From a virus: a stretch of 64,000 nt of DNA. The DNA lies in the IMG/VR virus record IMGVR_UViG_3300036770_006434, positions 1 to 64,000 of that record, one strand, 5' to 3'. Below are positions 7,504 through 15,051 of this stretch, piece by piece. Position numbers and translations under genes: made by a program. Positions within the stretch are counted from its first letter, which is position 1. Every line of letters begins with the position of its first letter. The notes below the pieces were generated by a model. That model saw only the letters and a list, made by a program, of their open reading frames with translations, had not been told where the DNA came from and made no database searches.

Positions 7504-7536
7504 GTGGGTAGAACTACGTAGAGACTTTATAGGCAG

Positions 7537-7710
7537 TCAGGCGTCAATGAACACGGCCCATCGGACCTGACCTGTTTTCCGCGAGGTGTTGACCAGTTCA
7601 ACGGAGCAGGGAGAGGCTATGTCACCGGCCCCGTTGTAGACCTCAACGTTGACATCGCCAATGTCCGCTTTCTGCTTCTCTAACAGGGAGATAAGTTCGG
7701 ATATTTTCAT
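7537..7710 (-). CDS. Hypothetical protein, 57 aa
   Basis: Start at ATG 7710 (MKISELISLLEKQKADIGDVNVEVYNG). This resembles a family of short phage proteins that start with a Leu-rich helix followed by GD.xV.v. Function unknown. Confidence 0.65.
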   Translation of the reverse strand: MKISELISLLEKQKADIGDVNVEVYNGAGDIASPCSVELVNTSRKTGQVRWAVFIDA

Positions 7711-7715
7711 TGGGT

Positions 7716-7889
7716 TCAGCGGCGGCCTCGGACCTTGGGCCAGATGATGTGGACCACAATCAGGGTGACAAACAGGGTTGCGAGCAGACCGAATCCCCAG
7801 ACAATGACCTCCGGATTCTCGTAAAGCCATTGGTCACGGTCGCGCTCAAACTGCGAGCGATAGACGACGATTTGGTCTGAGGTTTTCAT
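7716..7889 (-). CDS. 57-aa single-TM protein
   Basis: ATG 7889, TGA 7716. Polar N-terminus, then a membrane helix (VIVWGFGLLATLFVTLIVV) and a basic tail (KVRGRR). ATGA overlap with the upstream stop at 7886. Confidence 0.6.
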   Translation of the reverse strand: MKTSDQIVVYRSQFERDRDQWLYENPEVIVWGFGLLATLFVTLIVVHIIWPKVRGRR

Positions 7890-8086
7890 GTGGTGGAAAG
7901 ATATGCCTTAGCCGTCCACTTCCCCGCCGCGCGCCCGTTGGGGAGCCGGATTTGGGTATACTCCACTTCGCCAGCACTCAAAGCGGCGGCCAGTGCGTTG
8001 CGGGTATCTGGGGATAACTGCCCTCGGTCGATAATGAAGCCGTTGAGCAGAAGGTGAGGGAGACTGAAGGGAGTGGGCATATTCAT
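7886..8086 (-). CDS. Hypothetical protein, 66 aa
   Basis: Start at ATG 8086. Amphipathic. No motif recognised. Promoter with inverted repeat upstream. Confidence 0.6.
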   Translation of the reverse strand: MNMPTPFSLPHLLLNGFIIDRGQLSPDTRNALAAALSAGEVEYTQIRLPNGRAAGKWTAKAYLSTT

Positions 8087-8100
8087 TTGAGTAGGTGAAA

Positions 8101-8145
8101 GGTGTAGCACATCAGGGGCAGCAACACAATAGGGTAAAACCCCTA
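8101..8145 (-). promoter_or_regulatory. Promoter plus TAGGGT inverted repeat
   Basis: -35 TTGTGT (8124-8129), 17-bp spacer, -10 TACACC (8101-8106), 14 bp to the ATG at 8086. Inverted repeat TAGGGT/CCCCTA at 8130-8145 overlaps the stop codon of the upstream gene. Confidence 0.55.
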
Positions 8146-8601
8146 TTTCTGCTTCTTTCCCCAGTCTACCCACCGGTCCGGTGCTTCTACCGCGATCCTC
8201 ACCGGAACCCCGTCCCAGTTGTGCGGAAACGGGTGTCCGTAAGGCGCGGCCTTGACGTGGAGGGTGCAACGCTCGAAGGCGACCGAGATACCGAGGTAAT
8301 CCGGGTGGTTGCGGTATTGGGTGGCCAACCCGTCTACAGCAGCTTCTATGCGGCCCCACGCGGCGGCGCGTTTGGCGTCCCTCTGCATGGTATCGTCCCA
8401 AGTGAAAGCGAATAACGGGGCGACAATCAGTGAGAGGAGCAACCAGACGAATGGCATCAATTGAACGGGCCAAACCCCTCGGTCGGCGCTCTCGGTGGAG
8501 AGCCAGATAACGGTGTTCCCGACAACGTTGAAGAGCACGAGGATAACCAAGAACGCGTGCAGGAAGTGGGCGCGGCGGAGGAAGGGGATGAGACGTTTCA
8601 T
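8143..8601 (-). CDS. Two-TM membrane protein, 152 aa
   Basis: Two hydrophobic helices near the N-terminus (HAFLVILVLFNVVGNTVIWL and MPFVWLLLSLIVAPLFAF) with a soluble C-terminal half of about 80 residues. Function unknown. Confidence 0.65.
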   Translation of the reverse strand: MKRLIPFLRRAHFLHAFLVILVLFNVVGNTVIWLSTESADRGVWPVQLMPFVWLLLSLIVAPLFAFTWDDTMQRDAKRAAAWGRIEAAVDGLATQYRNHPDYLGISVAFERCTLHVKAAPYGHPFPHNWDGVPVRIAVEAPDRWVDWGKKQK

Positions 8602-8612
8602 AAGGTGCCGTC

Positions 8613-8658
8613 AGGGTATCACGATGTCCCCGGCTTGTCCAGTAGGGTGTTTATCCTA
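8613..8658 (-). promoter_or_regulatory. Promoter plus TAGGGT-type inverted repeat
   Basis: TGGACA (8636-8641), 17-bp spacer, TACCCT (8613-8618), 11 bp to the ATG at 8601. Inverted repeat TAGGGT/ATCCTA at 8643-8658. Confidence 0.65.
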
Positions 8659-8986
8659 TTTTCGCGGAAGCCGTGGCCTCCCATGTGGCGAGCATTCTCG
8701 GGATCATAGATAGGACAGTGTCCACGTCCGGGGGCAGCGCATAGTTGAGTAGCTTGAACCATGTTCCATCCGGCAATTGGCCGCAGACTTCCATCTCTAC
8801 ATTGACCTTCCCGAAAAGAGTGGAAACATAAATGAAAACCTGCATCCCGGGCTTGTCGTCGTTACAGGCGCAGCGGGTAGGTGTATGGTGACGTTTATAG
8901 AACATGCGCGCGTAGTCGCGGGATGAGTCAGGGGCCTCGCGCCAGTCTAGGGACAGGAGGGTAGAACAGATTTCGGTGGCGTTCAT
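8651..8986 (-). CDS. Hypothetical protein, 111 aa
   Basis: Start at ATG 8986, overlapping the upstream TGA. Beta-rich centre (GMQVFIYVSTLFGKVNVEMEV). Unknown. Confidence 0.65.
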   Translation of the reverse strand: MNATEICSTLLSLDWREAPDSSRDYARMFYKRHHTPTRCACNDDKPGMQVFIYVSTLFGKVNVEMEVCGQLPDGTWFKLLNYALPPDVDTVLSMIPRMLATWEATASAKIG

Positions 8987-9264
8987 GATTTGTCCTCCTT
9001 GCCGCCCCAAGGACGGGTATTCTTCAGGCGAAGCGTCGTGCCGAAAAGGTGCTGGAAAGACCCGACGCCGTTGGTCAGGTGCAGGTTGCCGTCACTGTCT
9101 ATATCCAAAATCAGTGCGGGGCTCCCGTCCACTACGACAGTTACCTGCTTAGGGCGACCATTCAGGGTGGTAGCTATAGCGCCGTTGCCATAGCCAAATG
9201 CCGGCTCTTGCGTGACATCCGGGCGTTTATCCGTGACGATCTCTACTGTGAATTTGGGTTGCAT
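8983..9264 (-). CDS. Hypothetical protein, 93 aa
   Basis: Predominantly beta strands (QVTVVVDGSPALILDIDSDG). No family recognised. Confidence 0.6.
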   Translation of the reverse strand: MQPKFTVEIVTDKRPDVTQEPAFGYGNGAIATTLNGRPKQVTVVVDGSPALILDIDSDGNLHLTNGVGSFQHLFGTTLRLKNTRPWGGKEDKS

Positions 9265-9276
9265 AAGGTGGGTAAG

Positions 9277-9747
9277 TCAAGGCTTTGGGACGGTATGGGC
9301 CGCGCGAATCTCTACCGTCACCGGCACCGCGCGGAACCCGTCTTGCTCATACGCCTCGCGGCGCAAAGCGGGGTAGCAAAACCTGCGCCAAGCCCCATCG
9401 GCGGTGTAAGCCAAGGAGTCTTGGGCACGAAAGTCGTCATCCCAACCGGTCGGCGGCATAACAGCGTAGCCCAGAAAGGTAGCCACCGCTGGCGTTTTCG
9501 ACAAAGGAGGCGTAACCTTGAGTCGCGGCATCCCGGCGCAGATACGCTGTATCTCGTCCCGTAGGATGACACGGGTAGCGTTCATATTCCGAGAAAGGTC
9601 CTCTAACTCAACCAGTTCCGCGTGCAGTCTCTCAATCTCCCGTTTCGCGGTCTTCAGCATGTCACCTTCCCGGCTATTCGGGAAAGCATAGGTGCCATCG
9701 GTTTGCGCGTAGGCGTGGTGGAGGTTGGATAGGAAGGGGGATTTCAT
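9277..9747 (-). CDS. Hypothetical protein with coiled coil, 156 aa
   Basis: Heptad-like helix LKTAKREIERLHAELVELEDLSRN at residues 30-55, then a mixed C-terminal part. No recognised enzyme motif. Confidence 0.65.
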   Translation of the reverse strand: MKSPFLSNLHHAYAQTDGTYAFPNSREGDMLKTAKREIERLHAELVELEDLSRNMNATRVILRDEIQRICAGMPRLKVTPPLSKTPAVATFLGYAVMPPTGWDDDFRAQDSLAYTADGAWRRFCYPALRREAYEQDGFRAVPVTVEIRAAHTVPKP

Positions 9748-9753
9748 GGTAAC

Positions 9754-9942
9754 TCAGGTTTTGCGAAGTATAGCAAGGGCGGAGGCGATAAATCCCGCAG
9801 ACGGCTCCAGCCCGGGCTCGGTCCTACCGTTTGGGAGCGGGCGGGGTCGCCATGATTGGATGAATTCGGTGAAGCAGCAAAGGCGACGGGCAATTTCGGC
9901 GTCATTTCCGAAGGCGTCAACGATGAGGGGAAGGTCCTTCAT
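9754..9942 (-). CDS. Hypothetical protein, 62 aa
   Basis: ATG at 9942 shares its A with the upstream TGA (TGATG). Short helical protein. Confidence 0.55.
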   Translation of the reverse strand: MKDLPLIVDAFGNDAEIARRLCCFTEFIQSWRPRPLPNGRTEPGLEPSAGFIASALAILRKT

Positions 9943-10229
9943 CAGGGGTTGGCACACGGGCAGCTAGGATGATGGAGGATGGCACCCTTGGAGGGGTGCG
10001 CTTCCACAACGAACCAATGGCCGTCATGGATCACGGTGGCGAGGATATCGCTGTAATCGCCGTGTTTGGCAGCGTATTCCGCAGAGGACTTCACTGCAAT
10101 GTCAGACGATTTATCTGAGATGGTAGCGGAAGCGAATAGGGCGTCTGCGGCGGTTTGGCCAATAAATATCGCGCCCATCGTCACAGCAACAATGGCGATC
10201 CACAACAGAATAGCGATAATAGCTTTCAT
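9942..10229 (-). CDS. Membrane-anchored or exported protein, 95 aa
   Basis: Start at ATG 10229. N-terminal hydrophobic segment (AIIAILLWIAIVAVTMGAIF) works as a signal anchor. The rest is polar and ends with a Cys/Pro motif (HHPSCPCANP). Confidence 0.6.
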   Translation of the reverse strand: MKAIIAILLWIAIVAVTMGAIFIGQTAADALFASATISDKSSDIAVKSSAEYAAKHGDYSDILATVIHDGHWFVVEAHPSKGAILHHPSCPCANP

Positions 10230-10235
10230 GTCACC

Positions 10236-10265
10236 TATCCTGCCACACTCTCCCGTCCCTGTCAA
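10236..10265 (-). promoter_or_regulatory. Promoter for the gene starting at 10229
   Basis: TTGACA (10260-10265), 18-bp spacer, AGGATA (10236-10241), 6 bp to the ATG, so the mRNA is probably leaderless. Confidence 0.6.
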
Positions 10266-10317
10266 GCCCCGAAAGTGTTGGCTCCTTTCGTGGCCTCACA
10301 ATCCATTGACCCGCGCC

Positions 10318-10524
10318 TCACTTACGCCCCTTTGCGGCGATGCTCAAACATGCGTCTGCAATGGCATAAGCCTTTGCGGGTGCCCAAATCTCGGCATTAC
10401 TGGTGGGTTGCCCCGCCATGATGCCGGCGAGCGCCTGACCAGCTAGGTAGTCCCGCAAGGTAATGGGTTCCGGTCCGCGATCTGGCATTCCGGGGATAAA
10501 GGGACGAAATGAGTGTGGCTCCAT
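10318..10524 (-). CDS. Hypothetical protein, 68 aa
   Basis: Contains ITLRDYLAGQALAGIMAG and ending AKAYAIADACLSI, a pattern found widely in small phage and prophage proteins of unknown function. Confidence 0.7.
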   Translation of the reverse strand: MEPHSFRPFIPGMPDRGPEPITLRDYLAGQALAGIMAGQPTSNAEIWAPAKAYAIADACLSIAAKGRK

Positions 10525-10539
10525 ATAAAACGTGGGGTA

Positions 10540-10848
10540 TCAGTTCTTTGCGCGGCCCTTGCGCGCCTTTACCTTGCGGTCCGGTGCCACAGAGTAGACA
10601 TCCCCAAATGCCGTCCCGTGGATGACATCGAAAACATTTTCGTCCACGCATTCGATCAGCGGGTAGTGCTCGCCTTCAGCGTCACCCCATTTCCGTATCA
10701 TCTTGGCGCAATCGTGGAACCGCCCCTCTTCAAAGGTGTCATAGAGAGCAGTGAGTTTTTTGCGGTCGTTCGCGGGGAAAAGGTCCGGGGAGTTTAAGTG
10801 ATCCCGGACGGCTTTCAGGTCGATGGTAAGGTGGTGGTAGATGAGCAT
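10540..10848 (-). CDS. Hypothetical protein, 102 aa
   Basis: Start at ATG 10848. Helical N-terminus, basic C-terminal tail (DRKVKARKGRAKN). Unknown. Confidence 0.6.
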   Translation of the reverse strand: MLIYHHLTIDLKAVRDHLNSPDLFPANDRKKLTALYDTFEEGRFHDCAKMIRKWGDAEGEHYPLIECVDENVFDVIHGTAFGDVYSVAPDRKVKARKGRAKN

Positions 10849-10853
10849 GGTAA

Positions 10854-11168
10854 TCAAAAAGTCGCGGCCCTACCCGTGTCCACCAAATCCCGCCGATACC
10901 CCAGAACGTGCTCTACCACAGCGTCATACGCGTGGGACAGGTCCTCTTCGGATAGGTGGGGGACTGTCCCGTTAACCTTTTGGCCCACGGCTTTGAGACC
11001 CCGGATGTAGATGCGCCGGCAGTGAATCTCGACCTCGGCGGACACCTGTAAAGTCCGGCAGTCGGGGAGGTTAACGGACAGGGTTACTGTAGTGGAGTGG
11101 GACAAATGAAGGGTGTTTATCGAGTAATTTCTTAGTTTTCGCTCGGATGCCCGTAGCGCCTCATCCAA
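10854..11168 (-). CDS. Hypothetical protein, about 83-104 aa
   Basis: The longest frame starts at ATG 11168 and overlaps the upstream gene by 37 bp. An in-frame TTG at 11105 would avoid this, so the start is uncertain. Beta-rich core (TTVTLSVNLPDCRTLQVSAEV). Confidence 0.5.
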   Translation of the reverse strand: MDEALRASERKLRNYSINTLHLSHSTTVTLSVNLPDCRTLQVSAEVEIHCRRIYIRGLKAVGQKVNGTVPHLSEEDLSHAYDAVVEHVLGYRRDLVDTGRAATF

Positions 11169-11383
11169 TCCGGCAGGACCGCGTCACGGCGTTCCCCAAA
11201 ATGCTGTTCCAGCTCTCTGTCTACGGCGGCCCCGTAAATGGAACGTATCGCATCGCGCAGTTGACGAACGGTCAATTCTTGGTCTCCGCGCCAGAATCCA
11301 ATCACATACGCTTCCAGTGCGTGCTTGGCGTGCGGCGATAGCTTGGCTTCAAGGGGTGTGAAAATGTTTTCTGTTGGATTCAT
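11132..11383 (-). CDS. Hypothetical helical protein, 83 aa
   Basis: All-helical prediction with a Phe-Trp-rich centre. No motif recognised. Confidence 0.6.
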   Translation of the reverse strand: MNPTENIFTPLEAKLSPHAKHALEAYVIGFWRGDQELTVRQLRDAIRSIYGAAVDRELEQHFGERRDAVLPDWMRRYGHPSEN

Positions 11384-11393
11384 GTCTGTGCGA

Positions 11394-11651
11394 TTATTTT
11401 ACGTTATGGACCCGGCGCTTGACCGGGGCATGTTCCTGCTTGTCAGCGGCTATAAAGGCTTCGGCGCTGGCTAGGTCCGAAAATGCATTGCAGAAAACGC
11501 CTTCACTGGGTGTATACACATCGCTCCGCATCCAAAACGGCCAGATAGGCATACGTGATTCGGGGTAGAAAAAGGTGCGATGCCCCTCTTGGGACTCCTC
11601 TATCACTCGGTAATCAAACGGGCGGAACAGATAGGATAGCAGTGCTTTCAT
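11394..11651 (-). CDS. Hypothetical protein, 85 aa
   Basis: Aromatic-rich N-terminal half, polar C-terminal half. Its start overlaps the upstream stop (ATGA). Confidence 0.6.
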   Translation of the reverse strand: MKALLSYLFRPFDYRVIEESQEGHRTFFYPESRMPIWPFWMRSDVYTPSEGVFCNAFSDLASAEAFIAADKQEHAPVKRRVHNVK

Positions 11652-11944
11652 GGTGTAGGAGAGAGGTTAAAGGACCGGAGTATACCCTCCGCCCATTCGG
11701 CGTGCAAGCGCAAAATGTCTACCCTCGCCTGTTTGCTCTCTGCGGATTGCCGGATACAGTAGCCATACTCGATTTCGCGCTCCAGACTGTTGGCAACCCT
11801 CGTGCATTCCCCAGAGAAGCGGCGCAGCTCTTGGGCAACATCCTCAATGGTGGGCTTCGGAGCCTTGGCAGCAACCTCGGCGTCGGCAATAGCGTTGACC
11901 TCGGCGAACGTGCGCCGGGACATGGTGGTAAAGGGTTCGTTCAT
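11648..11944 (-). CDS. Hypothetical helical protein, 98 aa
   Basis: Start at ATG 11944, which overlaps the upstream TGA. Long amphipathic helices, possibly coiled coil. Unknown. Confidence 0.6.
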   Translation of the reverse strand: MNEPFTTMSRRTFAEVNAIADAEVAAKAPKPTIEDVAQELRRFSGECTRVANSLEREIEYGYCIRQSAESKQARVDILRLHAEWAEGILRSFNLSPTP

Positions 11945-12186
11945 GATGGCACATGTATATAGCAAGTCCGCCGGTAGCCTCCGCCCTTCAACGGTGTCCC
12001 GCAGGCCGCTATGTTCCAGCACCCTTTTTCGTCACACACTGGGCAGAACCTGTTGATTTCCCGACACTTCGGGCAGCCGGATACGGTGTCCTCGGGATCA
12101 AAGGGGTGGGGAGCTGTTAGAATAGAGTCCACGTTCCCGCGCCAGTTACAGGATTCGCAGAATAGACGGTTGGGGGAAAGGGACAT
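11941..12186 (-). CDS. Zinc-ribbon protein, 81 aa
   Basis: Four knuckle-like pairs (CESC, CPKC, CPVC and CGTP with further Cys) indicate two zinc sites. Probably a small nucleic-acid or protein-binding module. Confidence 0.65.
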   Translation of the reverse strand: MSLSPNRLFCESCNWRGNVDSILTAPHPFDPEDTVSGCPKCREINRFCPVCDEKGCWNIAACGTPLKGGGYRRTCYIHVPS

Positions 12187-12203
12187 GGGGAGTCAATGGG
12201 TGG

Positions 12204-12413
12204 TTAGCCAATCCGAGGAACACTCCACCCGTAGCTGCGCTTCCGTGCCTCGACCCCATTCCTGAGTCGGATGTATTCAAAGCCGACCTCTAAAGTCAGC
12301 GCGGTGACGCTACCGATAACGTTGTGCCCGTCCCATGACAGGGACCAGCCGCCCCAACTCCACGGATCGCGGTTGGAGAAAACGATAAGACGCTTGAACC
12401 TGAGGTGTTTCAT
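12204..12413 (-). CDS. Hypothetical protein, 69 aa
   Basis: Beta-rich small protein. Promoter -10 box is 7 bp upstream, so predicted leaderless. Confidence 0.6.
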   Translation of the reverse strand: MKHLRFKRLIVFSNRDPWSWGGWSLSWDGHNVIGSVTALTLEVGFEYIRLRNGVEARKRSYGWSVPRIG

Positions 12414-12420
12414 GGGGGCT

Positions 12421-12450
12421 ACTCTAGCACGTCTTGCGGCGCTTTGTCAA
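12421..12450 (-). promoter_or_regulatory. Promoter for the gene starting at 12413
   Basis: TTGACA (12445-12450), 18-bp spacer, TAGAGT (12421-12426), 7 bp to the ATG. Confidence 0.75.
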
Positions 12451-12460
12451 GCACCCATTC

Positions 12461-13465
12461 TCACTTCCGCGCGTCATAGTGCAGGTTAATCACCTTGAAC
12501 GACCCGCCGGCATGGTTGATAACGACGCCCTCAAACGGCTGCCCATCAATCGTTTCCAGTTCCTCACTGTAACGCTTGACCAGTTCCGGGGTGAGGATAA
12601 CGTCTTGCTGGATCATCGGGACGGTCGGCAACCCCAGTTGCGGCGCAAGGCGATGAATATACAAGGGGTGCCCCTTGGTGGCGTAACGTCGCTCGTCTAT
12701 CAGCCAAGTAGAGAAAAGGGCGAGCCCAACGGGTAGCTTGCTATGTGGATTGTGAGCCTTCGTCTGGATACCTTGGCCGTATTGCTCGCCGCGGACGCAG
12801 AGGGAGACGCCTTCATTGTCACGGCAAAACCGCTCCAACTTGGCAAGCACTCCATACCGCCGCTCGTTACGGATATAGTGGTTGTCGCTGGTTTCCTTGT
12901 AAAGGAACGAACGACCTCCAACTCCACGGGATACGTCCAAAACACCGGGTGAGACGTGGGATATGGCACAGAAGGCCGAAAATGACTGTCCGTCAATTTT
13001 CAGCGCCACATCCACAGACTGTCCATACGGAAGGTCGTCCACCGACTGCCACCGCTCTTCGTCAGTTTTTGGAATGCCGAATCCATACGGGCCGCTAGCG
13101 CTCAAGTCTTGCGGCGCAGGGGCTTCGTATTTGACAATGCCTAGCACGGCAGTGATGTCCAACCCCGGAGTGAGCGGGCCGGTGTAGCCCACGTTGACAG
13201 GGTCCTCAACAATGCCGAAACTGAAAACGCCGCGTAGCTTGATAGCCTTCACGCGGTTGCTGCGGGCCTTGTAGAATGTAGCCCACGGGGCGTCCGGTAA
13301 CACGCTGTCCGGCTCAATGAAGACGCAGAGGTCTCCGGCGCGCCACTTCCCGCGCGGCACAACGGCTTTGTAGCCCTTGATTTGGGCAATATCCAAAGAG
13401 TCGGCGTTAGGATGGGTGACAACCGACAGGATCGGTTGGATGGAGGCTAGGATAGAGGTGTCCAT
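12461..13465 (-). CDS. RNA ligase, DRB0094/Rnl5-like
   Basis: 334 aa. Nucleotidyltransferase motifs are in order: motif I KIDG with the nucleophile lysine near residue 156, motif III-like RGEQYG near 224, motif IV EGVVI near 311 and motif V SFKVIN near 321. The N-terminal region (HPNADSLDIAQIKGYKAVV, then VFIEPDSVLP) matches the OB-fold module found in front of the ligase domain in the Deinococcus DRB0094 family. The enzyme would seal nicks or breaks in RNA using ATP. With a tRNA block, a cyclic-phosphate receiver domain and a macro-domain protein in the same window, tRNA repair is a reasonable inferred role. Confidence 0.85.
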   Translation of the reverse strand: MDTSILASIQPILSVVTHPNADSLDIAQIKGYKAVVPRGKWRAGDLCVFIEPDSVLPDAPWATFYKARSNRVKAIKLRGVFSFGIVEDPVNVGYTGPLTPGLDITAVLGIVKYEAPAPQDLSASGPYGFGIPKTDEERWQSVDDLPYGQSVDVALKIDGQSFSAFCAISHVSPGVLDVSRGVGGRSFLYKETSDNHYIRNERRYGVLAKLERFCRDNEGVSLCVRGEQYGQGIQTKAHNPHSKLPVGLALFSTWLIDERRYATKGHPLYIHRLAPQLGLPTVPMIQQDVILTPELVKRYSEELETIDGQPFEGVVINHAGGSFKVINLHYDARK

Positions 13466-13525
13466 AAAGAGGTGTTTGGTCTATGTGGGGGGATACTGCC
13501 ATGTCTGACACCAGATGTCAAGCAC

Positions 13526-13726
13526 CTAACACACGATTCCCTGCCGATACCACCCATCCACCGTCTCGCGCGCGGCTCGGATGGTCGCCGTCGGGGTTTG
13601 CTCACCATCGAGATCGACAATGGAGTAGCCGCGCCTCTTGCCGCTCCTCCGCTTGAGGCCGAACCCTCGGTAGTGCCAATACCCTTGGCGGACCTTGACA
13701 ATGGGATAGGTTCTAATAGAGCGCAT
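13526..13726 (-). CDS. Hypothetical basic protein, 66 aa
   Basis: Basic beta-type N-terminus (KVRQGYWHYRGFGLKRRSGKRRGYSI) with a helical end. It resembles small integrase N-terminal or AP2-like folds only loosely, so no function is given. Confidence 0.6.
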   Translation of the reverse strand: MRSIRTYPIVKVRQGYWHYRGFGLKRRSGKRRGYSIVDLDGEQTPTATIRAARETVDGWYRQGIVC

Positions 13727-13744
13727 AGCAAGGGAGCGTCGTTC

Positions 13745-14110
13745 TCAGACCTTGAACCTCGCCTTTTCCACCGGCTTACCGTCCACATACAGGGTATGCG
13801 CCCGATTCAGTTGACGTGCTAGGTCGCGCACCGCCGCGCCAGAGGTGGCGCCGTTCCCCGCGACACTGCTCCAACAGAATGTGTCCTCGGGACTGGTCCA
13901 CTGACTGGTCCACCAGAGGTCCATCCCATAGGCGTAATACAGGAAGGAGCGCCAACTCTTGGGCCTTCCATAGATGTGGGTAGCCACCCAGCGGGCGTCA
14001 TCTACCGGACGCTTCACAACAATGGCTTCCGTCCCGTGGGCGCGACAAAAGGACTGGACACTGACCGGGCGCGCGGCGGGGCGGCGACTGGGGGATTTGG
14101 TGGACTTCAT
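13745..14110 (-). CDS. Hypothetical protein, 121 aa
   Basis: Basic N-terminus and a Trp-rich centre (SWRSFLYYAYGMDLWW). No recognised family. Confidence 0.6.
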   Translation of the reverse strand: MKSTKSPSRRPAARPVSVQSFCRAHGTEAIVVKRPVDDARWVATHIYGRPKSWRSFLYYAYGMDLWWTSQWTSPEDTFCWSSVAGNGATSGAAVRDLARQLNRAHTLYVDGKPVEKARFKV

Positions 14111-14127
14111 GATGATTGAATGGGGGT

Positions 14128-14156
14128 ATCGTATAGGGTAGCGCAGGATATGTCAA
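14128..14156 (-). promoter_or_regulatory. Promoter for the gene starting at 14110
   Basis: TTGACA (14151-14156), 17-bp spacer, TACGAT (14128-14133), 17 bp to the ATG. Confidence 0.65.
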
Positions 14157-14163
14157 GCGCCAT

Positions 14164-14379
14164 TCACTCGCCCCACCATTTCTTGGCCCTATCATCGGCT
14201 TCCAGCTCAATGATGCCGGCCTTGCGCAGGGCTTCCAATAGGGTAAAGCAGGCCATGGCGTCGGTCGATTCGTAGTCAATATCGTAAGCGCGCATCAGTT
14301 CGGTGTCGCCGGAACTGATAATGGCTACCTGCGTGGTAACCCCTTTGCGCTCTGACTCTACGGTGATCTTAGGTTTCAT
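14164..14379 (-). CDS. Hypothetical protein, 71 aa
   Basis: Start at ATG 14379 (ATGA with the upstream stop). Contains DAMACFTLLEALRKAGI, resembling small phage helical proteins. Confidence 0.65.
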   Translation of the reverse strand: MKPKITVESERKGVTTQVAIISSGDTELMRAYDIDYESTDAMACFTLLEALRKAGIIELEADDRAKKWWGE

Positions 14380-14663
14380 GAATTGCGGCCATAATGCAAG
14401 TTGTCGTCCCGCAGATCGGGAACGTTCGGCGAAGACTGTATGAGCACGCCTCGCGCTCCCCGTTGCCAGTGAGTGTTGTCGTCGCTTCGGTATTGGAGTG
14501 CCCCGCAACATTTGCAATTGCGTCCTCGCTGTGTTCCGGTCGGGAAGGCACACTTGTAGCTTTCCGCCATTTCAAATGTTTCCCATTGATGAAAGCCGTT
14601 TTTGCAGCTGCGGAAATATAGAATGATTTGCCAAAACCAAAGGGGTTTCTTTTCGCGGGTCAT
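14376..14663 (-). CDS. Hypothetical Cys/Trp-rich protein, 95 aa
   Basis: Start at ATG 14663. Contains C..C and KCCG pairs spaced like a zinc ribbon (SCKNGFHQW, then CKCCGALQ). Confidence 0.6.
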   Translation of the reverse strand: MTREKKPLWFWQIILYFRSCKNGFHQWETFEMAESYKCAFPTGTQRGRNCKCCGALQYRSDDNTHWQRGARGVLIQSSPNVPDLRDDNLHYGRNS

Positions 14664-14702
14664 AACAGGAGGGAGATGGGCAGTGTAAGACAAGCGATAG
14701 CG

Positions 14703-15011
14703 TCAGGCAAGCACCTTCTGGCGCTCCTCCGTAATCTTCTCTTCGTCAAGGACCTCCAGCAAAAGGAGTTTTACCCCAACTGCCGTCACCTCATCGGTCA
14801 GCACCTCCACATAAGCCCGCGCTTCAATGAGCGACGCTTCTAGGACGCGATCCCGGGGAGAACCCGCCAAGGATAGCGCCCCGAAGAGGTGGTCCTCCAT
14901 GGCGGCCAACTGGACTTGGGCACTCTCTAGGTGGCCCAACAGGTAACGGTGCTCACGGGAGAGAAGCGCTTTGCGGGCGCGGCGGATAAGGGTAGAGACG
15001 AGGTTTGGCAT
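14703..15011 (-). CDS. Hypothetical helical protein, 102 aa
   Basis: All-helical, Leu/Ala-rich (LESAQVQLAAMEDHLFGAL), probable helical bundle. Confidence 0.6.
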   Translation of the reverse strand: MPNLVSTLIRRARKALLSREHRYLLGHLESAQVQLAAMEDHLFGALSLAGSPRDRVLEASLIEARAYVEVLTDEVTAVGVKLLLLEVLDEEKITEERQKVLA

Positions 15012-15022
15012 AACGGATCAGA

Positions 15023-15051
15023 AGATAACCGATGATGGGGTGCCCTGTCAA
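15023..15051 (-). promoter_or_regulatory. Promoter for the gene starting at 15011
   Basis: TTGACA (15046-15051), 17-bp spacer, TTATCT (15023-15028), 11 bp to the ATG. Confidence 0.7.
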
